Assembly: GCF_024171765.1 (NCBI RefSeq)
Contig: NZ_JAMTCI010000001.1
Coordinates: 372,001 to 436,000 of the forward strand
Source: Williamsia deligens
GTDB taxonomy: Bacteria; Actinomycetota; Actinomycetes; Mycobacteriales; Mycobacteriaceae
Reading direction: 5' to 3'
Length of the DNA stretch: 64,000 nucleotides
Each line of letters starts with the position of its first letter. The stretch's first letter is position 1. The notes beneath the pieces are model-generated. The model made no database searches. It was given only the letters and a program-made list of their open reading frames with translations, and was not told the origin of the DNA. The position numbers were made by a program, and so were the translations under genes. This document shows, one piece after another, positions 1 to 8,104 of the stretch.

Positions 1-2
1 TC

Positions 3-50
3 GTGGCCGACACCCTCACCGCATGGGGGCTCGACCACCACCCGTGGTGA
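3..50 (+). CDS. C-terminal end of an upstream gene (partial)
   Basis: An open frame enters from the left edge and ends at TGA 48-50, giving a 15-residue tail (starts VADTLTAW). Its codons look GC-rich and actinobacterial. It is too short to assign a family. It lies 67 bp before the start of the lipoprotein gene on the same strand. It could also be chance. Confidence 0.35.
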   Translation: MADTLTAWGLDHHPW

Positions 51-117
51 GGACGGTTCCACGATGCGCCTCGCGCGGCGCCGCCACCGGCGGTGTCCCG
101 CGTCCTACTATTCGGCC

Positions 118-834
118 ATGACAGCCCCGTCGCCCGCCACCGTCGCGCCCCGTCGGACCCCATCCCCCGCAGCACGATGCGCGGGTGTCGTCGCCGTCGC
201 GCTGGCCGCGGTCACGCTCGTCGCCGGCTGCACCTCCGGCTCGGGGGGCACCGGGGCGGGGGCCTCCGAACGACCGAGCGTCTCCGTACCGGTCTCGGCG
301 GTGGTCACCCCACCGGCCGGCCCCGTCGACCGCACCGCACCGGGCGCCGCCCTGACCTTCGGACAGAGCGCGTACCTGCCCGCGAACGCGTTCCGGCCCG
401 GTGGCCAGATCGCGATGGTCACGGTCACCGGCATCGAGCCCGGTGTCGCCGGGGACGTACCCGGATCGCTCACCGACGGCGGGTCACCGTTCTACGTCCA
501 CGTCACCTACACCTCGCTCGTCGACCGGGTCCTCGATGCGCCGTCGATCGTCGGCCTCGCCGGCAGCGCCGACGGGCGCACCGCGGCCCGCACCGTCGAG
601 CCGCCGGACAACCTGCGGCAATGCGTCGCCACCGAGACACCGAAGCAACTGACGCGCGGGACGTCGTGGGCGACCTGCTTCATCGCGGTGGCCGACCCGG
701 GAGTCGACCTCACCCGCGTCATCTACTGGGCGCAGACGACCACCGATCCGGGCGACGACTACAAGGCGTCGCCGGTCGTGTGGGCCCCGGCGGGTGCCGC
801 GGCTCCGACTGCGAGCGCGACGCCGACCAGCTGA
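118..834 (+). CDS. Secreted lipoprotein of unknown function
   Basis: A 238-residue protein with a type II (lipoprotein) signal peptide: a basic N-terminus, a hydrophobic stretch and the lipobox LVAGC, with the lipidated Cys near residue 38. After a low-complexity Ser/Gly/Pro linker comes a compact domain of about 150 residues containing two later Cys (around the segments RQCVATE and WATCFIAV), which could form a disulfide on the outer face of the membrane. The ATG at 118 is preferred over the upstream in-frame ATG at 64, because the latter would put a long Arg-rich leader before the signal. The domain resembles Ig-like DUF4352-type lipoprotein domains in general pattern only; the function is unknown. 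Confidence 0.7.
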   Translation: MTAPSPATVAPRRTPSPAARCAGVVAVALAAVTLVAGCTSGSGGTGAGASERPSVSVPVSAVVTPPAGPVDRTAPGAALTFGQSAYLPANAFRPGGQIAMVTVTGIEPGVAGDVPGSLTDGGSPFYVHVTYTSLVDRVLDAPSIVGLAGSADGRTAARTVEPPDNLRQCVATETPKQLTRGTSWATCFIAVADPGVDLTRVIYWAQTTTDPGDDYKASPVVWAPAGAAAPTASATPTS

Positions 835-838
835 TCGT

Positions 839-1981
839 TCACCACGCCTGACCACCCTGGTGGTGGTGGACGCGGGTACGCACGGTGTTGCCGCCCGCCC
901 GCTTCGCCTCGTACATCGCCGCGTCGGCGAGTTCGGTGTACAGCGACGTCGCCATCAGCCGGTGCGTGCCGGCCATGTCGCCGGTCATGTGGACGACCCC
1001 GACGCTCGCGGTCACGACGGGATCGGTGACCGCGGAGATGGTGTGCAGGACATGGGTGGCCAGCCGGGTCGGGTCGGTCCACCGCAGGCTGTCGGCGATG
1101 ACGAACTCGTCGCCGCCGATCCGCGCGACGACACCGCTGGTGCCGACGGCCTCCCGCAACCGGACCGCGATCTGCGCCAGGACGCTGTCCCCGTGGCGGT
1201 GCCCGTAGCGGTCGTTGATCTCCTTGAAGTTGTCGAGATCGGCGACGATGACCGCCACGCCGCGGTCGTTCATCGCGGTCATGCGCTCCAGTGCGCGGTC
1301 TAGTCCGCGCCGGTTGAGGACACCGGTCAGGGTGTCGACCTCGGAGGCGGCCGCCTCCGACGAGAGCGTCTCGAGCAGGAACTGCGTCACCACGGGCACC
1401 ATGACCGCGACGAGAACCGTCTGCACCACCGCGATCGTGGCCAGGACGGTCCCCGAACTGCCGGCCTCGACGAGCCGCCAGGCCAGGGCGACGGAGAAGA
1501 CGACCGTGAACACGAGGTGCGCGGACAGCATCCGGGCGCCGTGGAAGATCGCGATGTAGCCCGAGATGACCGCGAACACGGCGCACCCGTAGATGCCGCC
1601 CAGTGCCTCCGACTGCGCCAGGCACCCGATGGCCGTCCCGATGTCGCACACCGCCACCCAGAGGCGTGACCGCGTCGCCGAGGGCCATGGGAGCACCAGC
1701 CACATCGCCGCACCGAGGACGCCGACCACCGCGCTGGCGGTTCCCAGACCGGTCCAGATTCCGGTGGTGTCGCCGCCGGCGACGTAGACGATCGGTACCA
1801 GCGAGATCATGGCGGTGACGACCGCCATGATCAGCCGCGCGGGCTCGATCAGCTGTCGGTCGGCGAGGTAGGCGCTCACCCAGGGGAACTGGTCCGCACG
1901 ACGCCACCAGTGCAGCAGCACCCACCCGAGTTGCTCGAGTGCCACGGGAAGACGGATCACGACATCCCGCCCATAGCCCAT
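839..1981 (-). CDS. Membrane-anchored GGDEF diguanylate cyclase
   Basis: A 380-residue protein with about six predicted membrane helices in residues 48-205, followed by a cytoplasmic GGDEF domain (about residues 213-375). The intact signature GGDEF is at residues 289-293, preceded by the metal/nucleotide segment VADLDNFKEIND. It should therefore make cyclic di-GMP from two GTP. No RxxD inhibitory site is evident just upstream of GGDEF, and no EAL domain is fused, so it looks like a dedicated, non-feedback-inhibited cyclase. It is convergent with the lipoprotein gene, with the two stops only 4 bp apart. The input signal sensed by the membrane part cannot be told from sequence. Confidence 0.88.
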   Translation of the reverse strand: MGYGRDVVIRLPVALEQLGWVLLHWWRRADQFPWVSAYLADRQLIEPARLIMAVVTAMISLVPIVYVAGGDTTGIWTGLGTASAVVGVLGAAMWLVLPWPSATRSRLWVAVCDIGTAIGCLAQSEALGGIYGCAVFAVISGYIAIFHGARMLSAHLVFTVVFSVALAWRLVEAGSSGTVLATIAVVQTVLVAVMVPVVTQFLLETLSSEAAASEVDTLTGVLNRRGLDRALERMTAMNDRGVAVIVADLDNFKEINDRYGHRHGDSVLAQIAVRLREAVGTSGVVARIGGDEFVIADSLRWTDPTRLATHVLHTISAVTDPVVTASVGVVHMTGDMAGTHRLMATSLYTELADAAMYEAKRAGGNTVRTRVHHHQGGQAW

Positions 1982-2061
1982 CCCCCAGACGGTGCGATCT
2001 CTCGTCTCACCGGCCCTGCATCGTGACCCCGCACCACCTGCGGGTCAGCGATGATGCTAGC

Positions 2062-2802
2062 TCACACCATCCGCCGGGTGATGGCTCCTGGCAGGTGACT
2101 CAACGCCAGGTCGACGGCGGCCCAGGGCCACCGCGGCACGGCCTCACGCAGCGGCTCGCGTTCGACAGCGGCGACGAGCGCGGCGACACCCTTGTCACGG
2201 TCGACCATCATCGAGCTCTTCACGCCCGCGTTGATGTCGGTGGAGATGTAGCCGGGCAGCAGGATGCTCACCCGGATCGGGGACGACCGGAGCTCGGCCT
2301 GCAGTCCCTCACCGATGGCGGTGAGCCCCGCCTTCGACGCCGAATAGGCGGTCTGCGCCTTCGGCAGCCCCCGCACGGCACTCACCGAACTGATGAGCAC
2401 GAGATGCCCGCGGCCCTGCGCCCGGAAGATTGTCATGGCCGCCTCGACCTGCGCGAGCGCACCCACGAGGTTGGTCTGGACCGTCTCGATGTTCGCGTCC
2501 GCGCGACCGGTCCCCAGCGGGGCGCCCTTGCCGAGACCGGCGTTGACGATGATGCGGTCGAGACCGCCGAGCCGCCCGGCGAGATCGTCGAACACGACCG
2601 GGACCCGGTCGGTGTCGGTCACGTCGAGCGCCGCCACCTCCACCGCGGCAGCCTCGCCGGACACCTCGCTCGCGAGCGCCTCCAGACGGTCGAGTCGGCG
2701 GGCGGCGAGCGCGAGGGACCGGCCCTTGGCGGCGAAGGCGCGGGCCATGCCCTCTCCGAGTCCCGAACTCGCACCGGTGATGAGGATCGACTGTCGTTGC
2801 AC
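2062..2802 (-). CDS. SDR-family oxidoreductase
   Basis: A classical short-chain dehydrogenase of 246 residues. It has the Rossmann motif TGASSGLG at residues 9-16, the NAG motif near residue 87, and the catalytic Tyr153/Lys157 in YSASK. The GTG at 2802 is chosen because it puts the glycine motif at the usual distance from the N-terminus; the open frame upstream overlaps the glycosylase gene and is not SDR-like. The start lies 10 bp downstream of the DNA glycosylase stop on the same strand, so the two are probably co-transcribed. Substrate unknown. Confidence 0.85.
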   Translation of the reverse strand: MQRQSILITGASSGLGEGMARAFAAKGRSLALAARRLDRLEALASEVSGEAAAVEVAALDVTDTDRVPVVFDDLAGRLGGLDRIIVNAGLGKGAPLGTGRADANIETVQTNLVGALAQVEAAMTIFRAQGRGHLVLISSVSAVRGLPKAQTAYSASKAGLTAIGEGLQAELRSSPIRVSILLPGYISTDINAGVKSSMMVDRDKGVAALVAAVEREPLREAVPRWPWAAVDLALSHLPGAITRRMV

Positions 2803-2812
2803 GCCGGGCAAT

Positions 2813-3700
2813 CTACTTGAGCAGCCGGGACATCCGGCGGTCGGCGAGCACCTTGCCCCCGGTCTGGCACGTCGGGCAGTACTGGAACGACCGATCGGAG
2901 AACGACACCTCACGCACCGTGTCCCCACACACCGGGCACGGCATCCCGGTGCGCGCGTGCACCCGCAGGCCGGAACGCTTCTCCGACTTCATCGTCGCGA
3001 CCTCCTGCCCCTCGAGGCGCACGATCGCGTCGGAGAGGACCGCGTGCATCGTCACCCACAGCTTCTCGACGGCCGCGGCGTCCAGGGAGCGTGCGGTGGC
3101 GAACGGCGAGAGCTGTGCGGTGTGCAGGATCTCGTCGCTGTAGGCGTTGCCGATGCCGCTGATGATGCGCTGATCGGTCAACAACGTCTTGATCCGCGCA
3201 CCCGTGCCCGCCAGGATCGCCGCGAACTCCTCACGCGTCACCGCCAGCGCATCGGGCCCGAGCGAGGCGATGCGGTCGACGTCGGCCACGGACCGGACGA
3301 TCCACACCGCCAGCCGCTTCTGCGTGCCGGCCTCGGTCACGTCGAATCCCTCACCCGGGAGTCCGCAGTGCACGCGGATCGCGATGGGACCCTTCCCACC
3401 GGGGCGCGGCGGTGTCTGCGACAACGCGCCCGACCATCGCAGCCACCCTGCCCGGGACAGGTGGATCACCAGGTGGATGGGGTCGGGGTCAGGACCCGGC
3501 TCCGGTGGTTCGGTGCTGATCACCAGGTACTTCCCGATGCGTCCCACGCGCGAGACGACTCGACCGGTCAGGGCGGTGTACGGCGGGTCGGCGGTCTTGA
3601 GGACCGCGAGCGACGCGACGTCGACCCGGCGGATCGGCAGGCCCGCCGCGCGACCGTCGACGTGGTCGGCGATGGCCTGGACCTCGGGCAACTCAGGCAT
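2813..3700 (-). CDS. Fpg/Nei-family DNA glycosylase
   Basis: A 295-residue base-excision repair enzyme. It begins MPELPEV, which after Met removal exposes the catalytic Pro1 and Glu2 of the Fpg/Nei family. The helix-two-turn-helix region is around residues 145-235 (includes the segment SGIGNAYSDEIL). A C-terminal zinc finger has two CxxC pairs, with the family Arg in the loop before the second pair (segment FSDRSFQYC). It is expected to remove oxidised purines or pyrimidines and nick the DNA by beta/delta-elimination. Whether it is MutM- or Nei-like in substrate choice cannot be settled here. The ATG at 3700 is fixed by the catalytic N-terminus. It diverges from the cysQ-like gene with an 18-bp gap. 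Confidence 0.9.
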   Translation of the reverse strand: MPELPEVQAIADHVDGRAAGLPIRRVDVASLAVLKTADPPYTALTGRVVSRVGRIGKYLVISTEPPEPGPDPDPIHLVIHLSRAGWLRWSGALSQTPPRPGGKGPIAIRVHCGLPGEGFDVTEAGTQKRLAVWIVRSVADVDRIASLGPDALAVTREEFAAILAGTGARIKTLLTDQRIISGIGNAYSDEILHTAQLSPFATARSLDAAAVEKLWVTMHAVLSDAIVRLEGQEVATMKSEKRSGLRVHARTGMPCPVCGDTVREVSFSDRSFQYCPTCQTGGKVLADRRMSRLLK

Positions 3701-3718
3701 GGCCTCTAGTCTGCACTG

Positions 3719-4495
3719 ATGGGCAGGACTCCGGGGGTGAACGTCGGGGGGGACGGCATCGGGCGGGCGCACGACGACGCGTCCCTGGCGCGGGCGATCG
3801 CCGTCGGCGCAGGGAAGCTGCTGGTGGCGGCACGTCACGACAGCCTGCTGGAGGGGCGACTCCTCGGCGACATGGGCGACGCCCTGGCGCAGGCCTGGAT
3901 CGCCGCCGTGTTGCGGCGTCACCGCCCGGCCGACGCAGTGCTGTCGGAGGAGGCGCGCGACACCGGTGAGCGTCTCGGCGCCGAACGCGTCTGGATCATC
4001 GATCCCCTCGACGGCACCCGCGAGTACGCGGCCGGCCGCGACGACTGGGCGGTCCACATCGCGCTGACCGTCGACGGCGTGCCCACCGACTGCGCCGTCT
4101 CGCTCCCCGCGATCGACGAGGTCTTCTCCACCGAGGACGCCGCGATCCCCGACGAGGCGTCGGGCCGGATGGTGGTGTCGCGGCACGGCCTCACCTACGA
4201 GACGGGGTGGGTCGCCGACCGGTTGTCGTTGCGGCCGTACTCACTCGGCTCCGCGGGCGCCAAGGCGATGGCCGTGGTCCGAGGGGACGCCGACGCCTAC
4301 GTCCACGGGATGGGTCAGTACGAGTGGGACAACTGCGCACCCGTGGGGGTCGCGACCGCCGCGGGCCTGCACTGCAGCCGCTTCGACGGGACACCGCTGC
4401 GCTACAACCACTCCCGGCCGTATGTGCGTGACTTCGTCATCTGTCGCCCGGAGATCGCCGACCGCGTCCTCGGTGCCCTCGACGAGATCTACTGA
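3719..4495 (+). CDS. cysQ: CysQ-like inositol monophosphatase-family phosphatase
   Basis: A 258-residue member of the Mg-dependent IMPase superfamily. Metal ligands are visible as the Glu pair in SEEA (residues 76-79), the signature IDPLDGT at 94-100 and the distal Asp204 in the segment EWDNCAP. The segment REYAAGRDDWAVHIAL after the signature matches the mycobacterial CysQ type, which dephosphorylates 3'-phosphoadenosine 5'-phosphate (and often inositol-1-phosphate or fructose-1,6-bisphosphate in vitro). The PAP activity is inferred from family resemblance; a general inositol phosphatase is the alternative. It is transcribed divergently from the glycosylase gene. Confidence 0.82.
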   Translation: MGRTPGVNVGGDGIGRAHDDASLARAIAVGAGKLLVAARHDSLLEGRLLGDMGDALAQAWIAAVLRRHRPADAVLSEEARDTGERLGAERVWIIDPLDGTREYAAGRDDWAVHIALTVDGVPTDCAVSLPAIDEVFSTEDAAIPDEASGRMVVSRHGLTYETGWVADRLSLRPYSLGSAGAKAMAVVRGDADAYVHGMGQYEWDNCAPVGVATAAGLHCSRFDGTPLRYNHSRPYVRDFVICRPEIADRVLGALDEIY

Positions 4496-4508
4496 CGAGG
4501 TCCGGTGA

Positions 4509-5267
4509 TCAGGGCGTGCGGAGGAGGTAGATGTCCATGATCCAGCCGTGCCGCTCGCGGGCCGCTGCCCGTGTGGTGCGGATCGTCTCACCGACCTCGG
4601 CGACGGTGCCCGCCACGGTGATCTCGTCCGGCGTGCCGAGGTAGGCGCCCCAGAAGATGTGGTCGTCGGGGGCCGCGGTGCGCAGGAACGCGCAGTCGGC
4701 GTCGAGCATGACGAACTGGTTCGTGTCCGCACCCGCCGGCGTCGACGCCAGCCGCCGCCCGGTGGTGATGTGGATGGGCTCGCCGATCCGGTTGGCGAGG
4801 ATCCGATGGGCCGCGGTGAGCGCCGACGCGCTCGTCACCCCGGCGACGACCTCGACCGACAGGTCCACGCGGCCACGCGCGGCGATCGCGTCGGTGATGC
4901 GCAGGGTGGAGTCGTACAGACCGGGATCGCCCCAGACCAGGATCGCGCCGACGCCCCCGTCGGGCAGCTCGGCCAGCAGCGCGTCCTCGATCGCCGCCGA
5001 CCGCGCGTCATGCCACCGACGCACCTCGGCGTCGTAGTCGTCGGGGTCCCGATCGCGCGGAGGGTCGGCGATCTCGACGAACCGGTAGTTCCCGGGACCT
5101 ATGTGCTCGTCGCACATCTGACGACGGACGTCCCGCAACGGCGCCGACGCGGCACCTTTGTCCAGCACGAAGAAGGCGTCGACACCCTGCATGGCGTCGA
5201 CCGCCTCGAGGGTGACCTGCCGGATGCCGCCGGGCCCGATCCCGATGACCCGCAGGGTCCGGGTCAC
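4509..5267 (-). CDS. cobF: Precorrin-6A synthase (deacetylating)
   Basis: A 252-residue tetrapyrrole (precorrin) methylase-family protein. It shows the N-terminal glycine-rich motif GIGPGG, the middle WGDPGLYDSTLRI segment that contacts SAM and substrate, and a C-terminal part typical of CobF. CobF transfers the C-1 methyl group from SAM to precorrin-5 and releases acetate in the aerobic cobalamin pathway. No other cob genes are in the window, so this is an isolated pathway member, as is common in Mycobacteriales. Its 5' end overlaps the 3' end of the upstream SDR gene by 4 bp, indicating translational coupling. Confidence 0.88.
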   Translation of the reverse strand: MTRTLRVIGIGPGGIRQVTLEAVDAMQGVDAFFVLDKGAASAPLRDVRRQMCDEHIGPGNYRFVEIADPPRDRDPDDYDAEVRRWHDARSAAIEDALLAELPDGGVGAILVWGDPGLYDSTLRITDAIAARGRVDLSVEVVAGVTSASALTAAHRILANRIGEPIHITTGRRLASTPAGADTNQFVMLDADCAFLRTAAPDDHIFWGAYLGTPDEITVAGTVAEVGETIRTTRAAARERHGWIMDIYLLRTP

Positions 5268-6115
5268 GGTCGGGCGCGCGGCAGCCCGTGGAACCGCGCC
5301 ATCACGTCGAGCATCGCCTGCGTCGGGAGGATCCGCTTCAGTGCGAACACCACCGAGGCGTTGTTGCCCAACGCGTACAACGGTTTCGGGTTCGCCGCGA
5401 GGGCGGCCTCGACGATGACCTTCGCCATCGGCTCGACGGCGAGGCCCTTGTCCTCGTTGCGGCGGGTGGCCGCGGCGACGACGTCGTAGTCCGCCCGGTA
5501 GGCGGAGTCGTCGTCGATGTCGTAGACACGGCGGTCGCCGATGCCCGTGGCGATGGTGCCCGGTTCGACGGTGGTGATGGCGATGCCGAACGGCGCGAGT
5601 TCGCGGCGCATCGCGTCGGAGAACGCCTTGATCGCGCTCTTCGTCGCGCCGTAGACCGACCGGAACGGCAGCGGGAAGCTGCCCAGCATCGACCCGACCA
5701 TGACGATGGTCCCCGACCGCCGCGCCCGCATCCCCGGCAGAAATGCCTTGGTCAGGGCGATCGGACCGAACACGTTGGTCGCGAAGACGTTCTCGAGCGA
5801 CTTCATGGGTACATCCTCGAGCGGTCCCATGTGGCTGACGCCGGCGTTGTTGATCAGGACGTCGATGTCACCGGCCTCGGCGACGCAGGCCGTGATGCTC
5901 GCCGGCTCCGTCTGATCGAGCGCGATGTAGCGGACGCCGGGGACCCGGTCGGCCTCGGCGATGGCGTCGGGTCGTCGGCTGGTCCCGATCACCTCGTGGC
6001 CCCGGGAGACGAGGTCTCGGGCGACGGCGGCACCGATCCCGCTCGACACACCGGTGACGAGGATCGTGCGCGGGCCTGTTGTTCGACGCTGCGATGCGGG
6101 GGACACGGCGATCAC
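5264..6115 (-). CDS. SDR-family oxidoreductase
   Basis: A classical SDR of 283 residues with the cofactor motif TGVSSGIG (residues 21-28), NNAG near 89-92 and catalytic Tyr155/Lys159 in YGATK. A C-terminal extension of about 60 residues contains a hydrophobic segment, as in SDRs acting on lipid or steroid-like substrates. It starts with GTG at 6115 and its stop overlaps the cobF start by 4 bp, so the two are probably one transcript although they have no obvious shared pathway. Substrate not predictable. Confidence 0.83.
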   Translation of the reverse strand: MIAVSPASQRRTTGPRTILVTGVSSGIGAAVARDLVSRGHEVIGTSRRPDAIAEADRVPGVRYIALDQTEPASITACVAEAGDIDVLINNAGVSHMGPLEDVPMKSLENVFATNVFGPIALTKAFLPGMRARRSGTIVMVGSMLGSFPLPFRSVYGATKSAIKAFSDAMRRELAPFGIAITTVEPGTIATGIGDRRVYDIDDDSAYRADYDVVAAATRRNEDKGLAVEPMAKVIVEAALAANPKPLYALGNNASVVFALKRILPTQAMLDVMARFHGLPRARP

Positions 6116-6302
6116 TCTAGGTGCGCCGGGCGGACACGGGAAAAGGAGTGGCGCGGGCAGGGAATCTCAGGTGATTCTCAGACGTTCGTACCTGCGGAGC
6201 GGCTCGTCGTGCGTCATCGTCGCCGTCGACCGAGCGCCCAGGGGTGCTCACGCAGTCGGATGCGCCCCTGCCGGGTAGGGGTGGTGGAGAGAAGGTCCCA
6301 GG

Positions 6303-7250
6303 GTGTTGGTCGGAATCGTCCTGGCGGTGCTCGCGGCGGTCGGCTACGGCCTGTCGTCGGTGATGCAGGCGCTCGGCGCCCGCCAGGCGACAGCCGCGTC
6401 CGGCGGCGTCGGGATGACCACCGAGTCCGGCAGTCCCACCCTCCGGTCGACCGTCGCCGCGGCCATGACCGGCGTCTTCGTCCTGGGCGCGCTGATGGAC
6501 GTCCTGGGCTTCGCGGCCGGCGCGGGCGCCGCGCGGATGCTGCCGCTGTTCCTGTCGCAGACCATCGTCGCCGGGAACCTCATGATCACCGCAATCCTCG
6601 GTGCGACGTTCCTCGGCATCCGCCTGCACGCGCGCGACTGGACGGCGATGGTCCTCGTCCTCGTCGCGTTGTGCCTGCTGGGCACGGCCTCCCACGGTCA
6701 CGGCGCCACCCACGCCGACCTGCCCTTCAAACTCGCACTCCTGATCGCCACCGTCGCGATCATCGTCATCTCGCTGCTGGTGGTCCGTCGGCTGGGCCAC
6801 ACCGGTTCGGTGGTGGCCGGCATGTCGGCGGGCCTGCTCTTCGGTGCCATCGCCATCGCCGTGCGTGTGCTCGACGGGTTCGCCCCGTTCTCGCCGGCGA
6901 CGATCCTCACCGACCCGGCCGCCTGGACCATCGCCATCGCGGGGGCGTTCGGCTTCTACCTGCACACGGTGGCGTTGCAGCTCGGTGCGGTCAACGGGTC
7001 GACTGCGGCGATGGTCGTCGGCGAGACCGCCGTCCCCGGACTCGTCGGTGTCTGGCTCCTCGGGGACTCGACCGTCCCCGGCCTCGGGTGGATGGGCGCA
7101 CTCGGATTCCTCCTCGCCGTCCTCGGCGCGGTGTTGGTCGCGCTCTTCGGCTCGTCGGAGGCGCATCGCTCGACCGTCGCCAACGAGATGCACCCGGCTC
7201 TCGACCCCCGCAGGTCGCAATCCGCGACGTGCACTGCTACGAACGGATGA
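6303..7250 (+). CDS. DMT/EamA-like multi-pass membrane protein
   Basis: A 315-residue protein with about nine hydrophobic helices and no large soluble domain. The arrangement (short helices, Gly/Ala-rich, a second half that resembles the first) is that of drug/metabolite transporter-fold proteins. The GTG at 6303 follows a GAGAGAAGG-like ribosome site. The hydrophilic C-terminal tail of about 25 residues is cytoplasmic if nine or ten helices are present. The gene stops 1 bp before the glutathione peroxidase ATG, so the two are likely one operon. The transported compound is unknown. Confidence 0.75.
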   Translation: MLVGIVLAVLAAVGYGLSSVMQALGARQATAASGGVGMTTESGSPTLRSTVAAAMTGVFVLGALMDVLGFAAGAGAARMLPLFLSQTIVAGNLMITAILGATFLGIRLHARDWTAMVLVLVALCLLGTASHGHGATHADLPFKLALLIATVAIIVISLLVVRRLGHTGSVVAGMSAGLLFGAIAIAVRVLDGFAPFSPATILTDPAAWTIAIAGAFGFYLHTVALQLGAVNGSTAAMVVGETAVPGLVGVWLLGDSTVPGLGWMGALGFLLAVLGAVLVALFGSSEAHRSTVANEMHPALDPRRSQSATCTATNG

Positions 7251-7251
7251 C

Positions 7252-7728
7252 ATGACCACTGCTTACGACTTCACCGCGACGACCATCGACGGCGAGGAGG
7301 TCAGCCTCGACCAGTACCGGGGCAAGCCCCTGCTCATCGTCAACACCGCCTCACAGTGCGGGTTCACCCCGCAGTACGAGGGCCTGGAGAAGCTGAACAA
7401 GCAGTACGGCGACCGCGGTCTGGTCGTGTTGGGGTTCCCGTGCAACCAGTTCGGTCACCAGGAGCCGGGCGACGCCGAGGAGATCAAGAACTTCTGCAAC
7501 CTGCGCTACGACGTCTCTTTCCCGATGTTCGACAAGATCGACGTCAACGGCAAGGGTGCGCATCCGCTGTACGACTGGCTCAAGTCCGAGAAGGGCTCGG
7601 TCCTCGGCAGCCGGATCAAGTGGAACTTCACCAAGTTCCTGGTGAACCGCGACGGCGAGGTGGTGGACCGCTTCTCCCCCACCACGAAGCCGGAGTCGAT
7701 GACGGGCGCCATCGAGAAGGTGCTCTGA
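7252..7728 (+). CDS. Glutathione peroxidase-family (thiol) peroxidase
   Basis: A 158-residue GPx-fold peroxidase. The peroxidatic residue is Cys36 (segment ASQCGFT) rather than selenocysteine. The active-site partners are Gln66 (FPCNQFG) and Trp124-Asn125 (WNFTKF). A second Cys near position 82 (segment KNFCNLRY) fits the resolving Cys of thioredoxin-dependent GPx enzymes. Because Mycobacteriales lack glutathione, thioredoxin or mycothiol-linked donors are the likely reductants. It sits directly after the membrane protein gene. Confidence 0.9.
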   Translation: MTTAYDFTATTIDGEEVSLDQYRGKPLLIVNTASQCGFTPQYEGLEKLNKQYGDRGLVVLGFPCNQFGHQEPGDAEEIKNFCNLRYDVSFPMFDKIDVNGKGAHPLYDWLKSEKGSVLGSRIKWNFTKFLVNRDGEVVDRFSPTTKPESMTGAIEKVL

Positions 7729-7765
7729 GTCCCGGGGGCTCGTCACATCCCGGGGGCTGTCACAT
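7729..7765. repeat. Short tandem direct repeat after the GPx gene
   Basis: Two adjacent near-identical copies of a 17-18 bp unit that begins TCCCGGGGGCT and ends GTCACA lie between the GPx stop and the next start. They differ by one inserted base. They may be a replication-slippage product; no clear hairpin with a T-run follows. Confidence 0.6.
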
Positions 7766-7786
7766 CCCGCGCCTAGCCTGAGCGGC

Positions 7787-8095
7787 ATGCCCGATCGCTT
7801 CCCTGACGACTGCCCCACCATCGCCCGCGACGGGCAGACCATCGGGTTCAGTCCATCGCCCGACGGGATGCGGCTGTTCGCCTGGTGGCGCGACACCACC
7901 GACGCACACACCGACAGCGAGATCTTCGGTGCCTTCGGCAGCTACCGCGAGGCCGTCGAGGCGTCATTGCGTGCGTTCGCCGCGTCTGACATCGAGACGG
8001 CCGGGCTCGACCCTGATCCCGACGAGGTCACCGTCGAGGCCGCCGACCTCGAACGTCGGTTCACCGCGACGGACTGGATGGGCCTCGGGTTCTGA
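7787..8095 (+). CDS. Hypothetical protein (102 aa)
   Basis: A small acidic protein with no signal peptide or membrane segment. It is rich in Asp and aromatic residues, with a WWRDTTDAHTDSE segment in the middle. I do not recognise the family. The ATG at 7787 and the high third-position GC support real coding. It is on the same strand as the GPx gene, 58 bp downstream. Confidence 0.55.
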   Translation: MPDRFPDDCPTIARDGQTIGFSPSPDGMRLFAWWRDTTDAHTDSEIFGAFGSYREAVEASLRAFAASDIETAGLDPDPDEVTVEAADLERRFTATDWMGLGF

Positions 8096-8104
8096 CCCGC
8101 GTCG

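Noticed and set aside
2813-4186. N-terminal extension of the Fpg/Nei gene to 457 codons
   Set aside because: The catalytic Pro must follow the initiator Met (MPELPEV), so translation must start at 3700.
5288-7255. A long plus-strand frame across cobF-adjacent SDR and the DMT-like gene
   Set aside because: Arg/Gly/Asp-rich shadow product crossing two clear genes on different strands.
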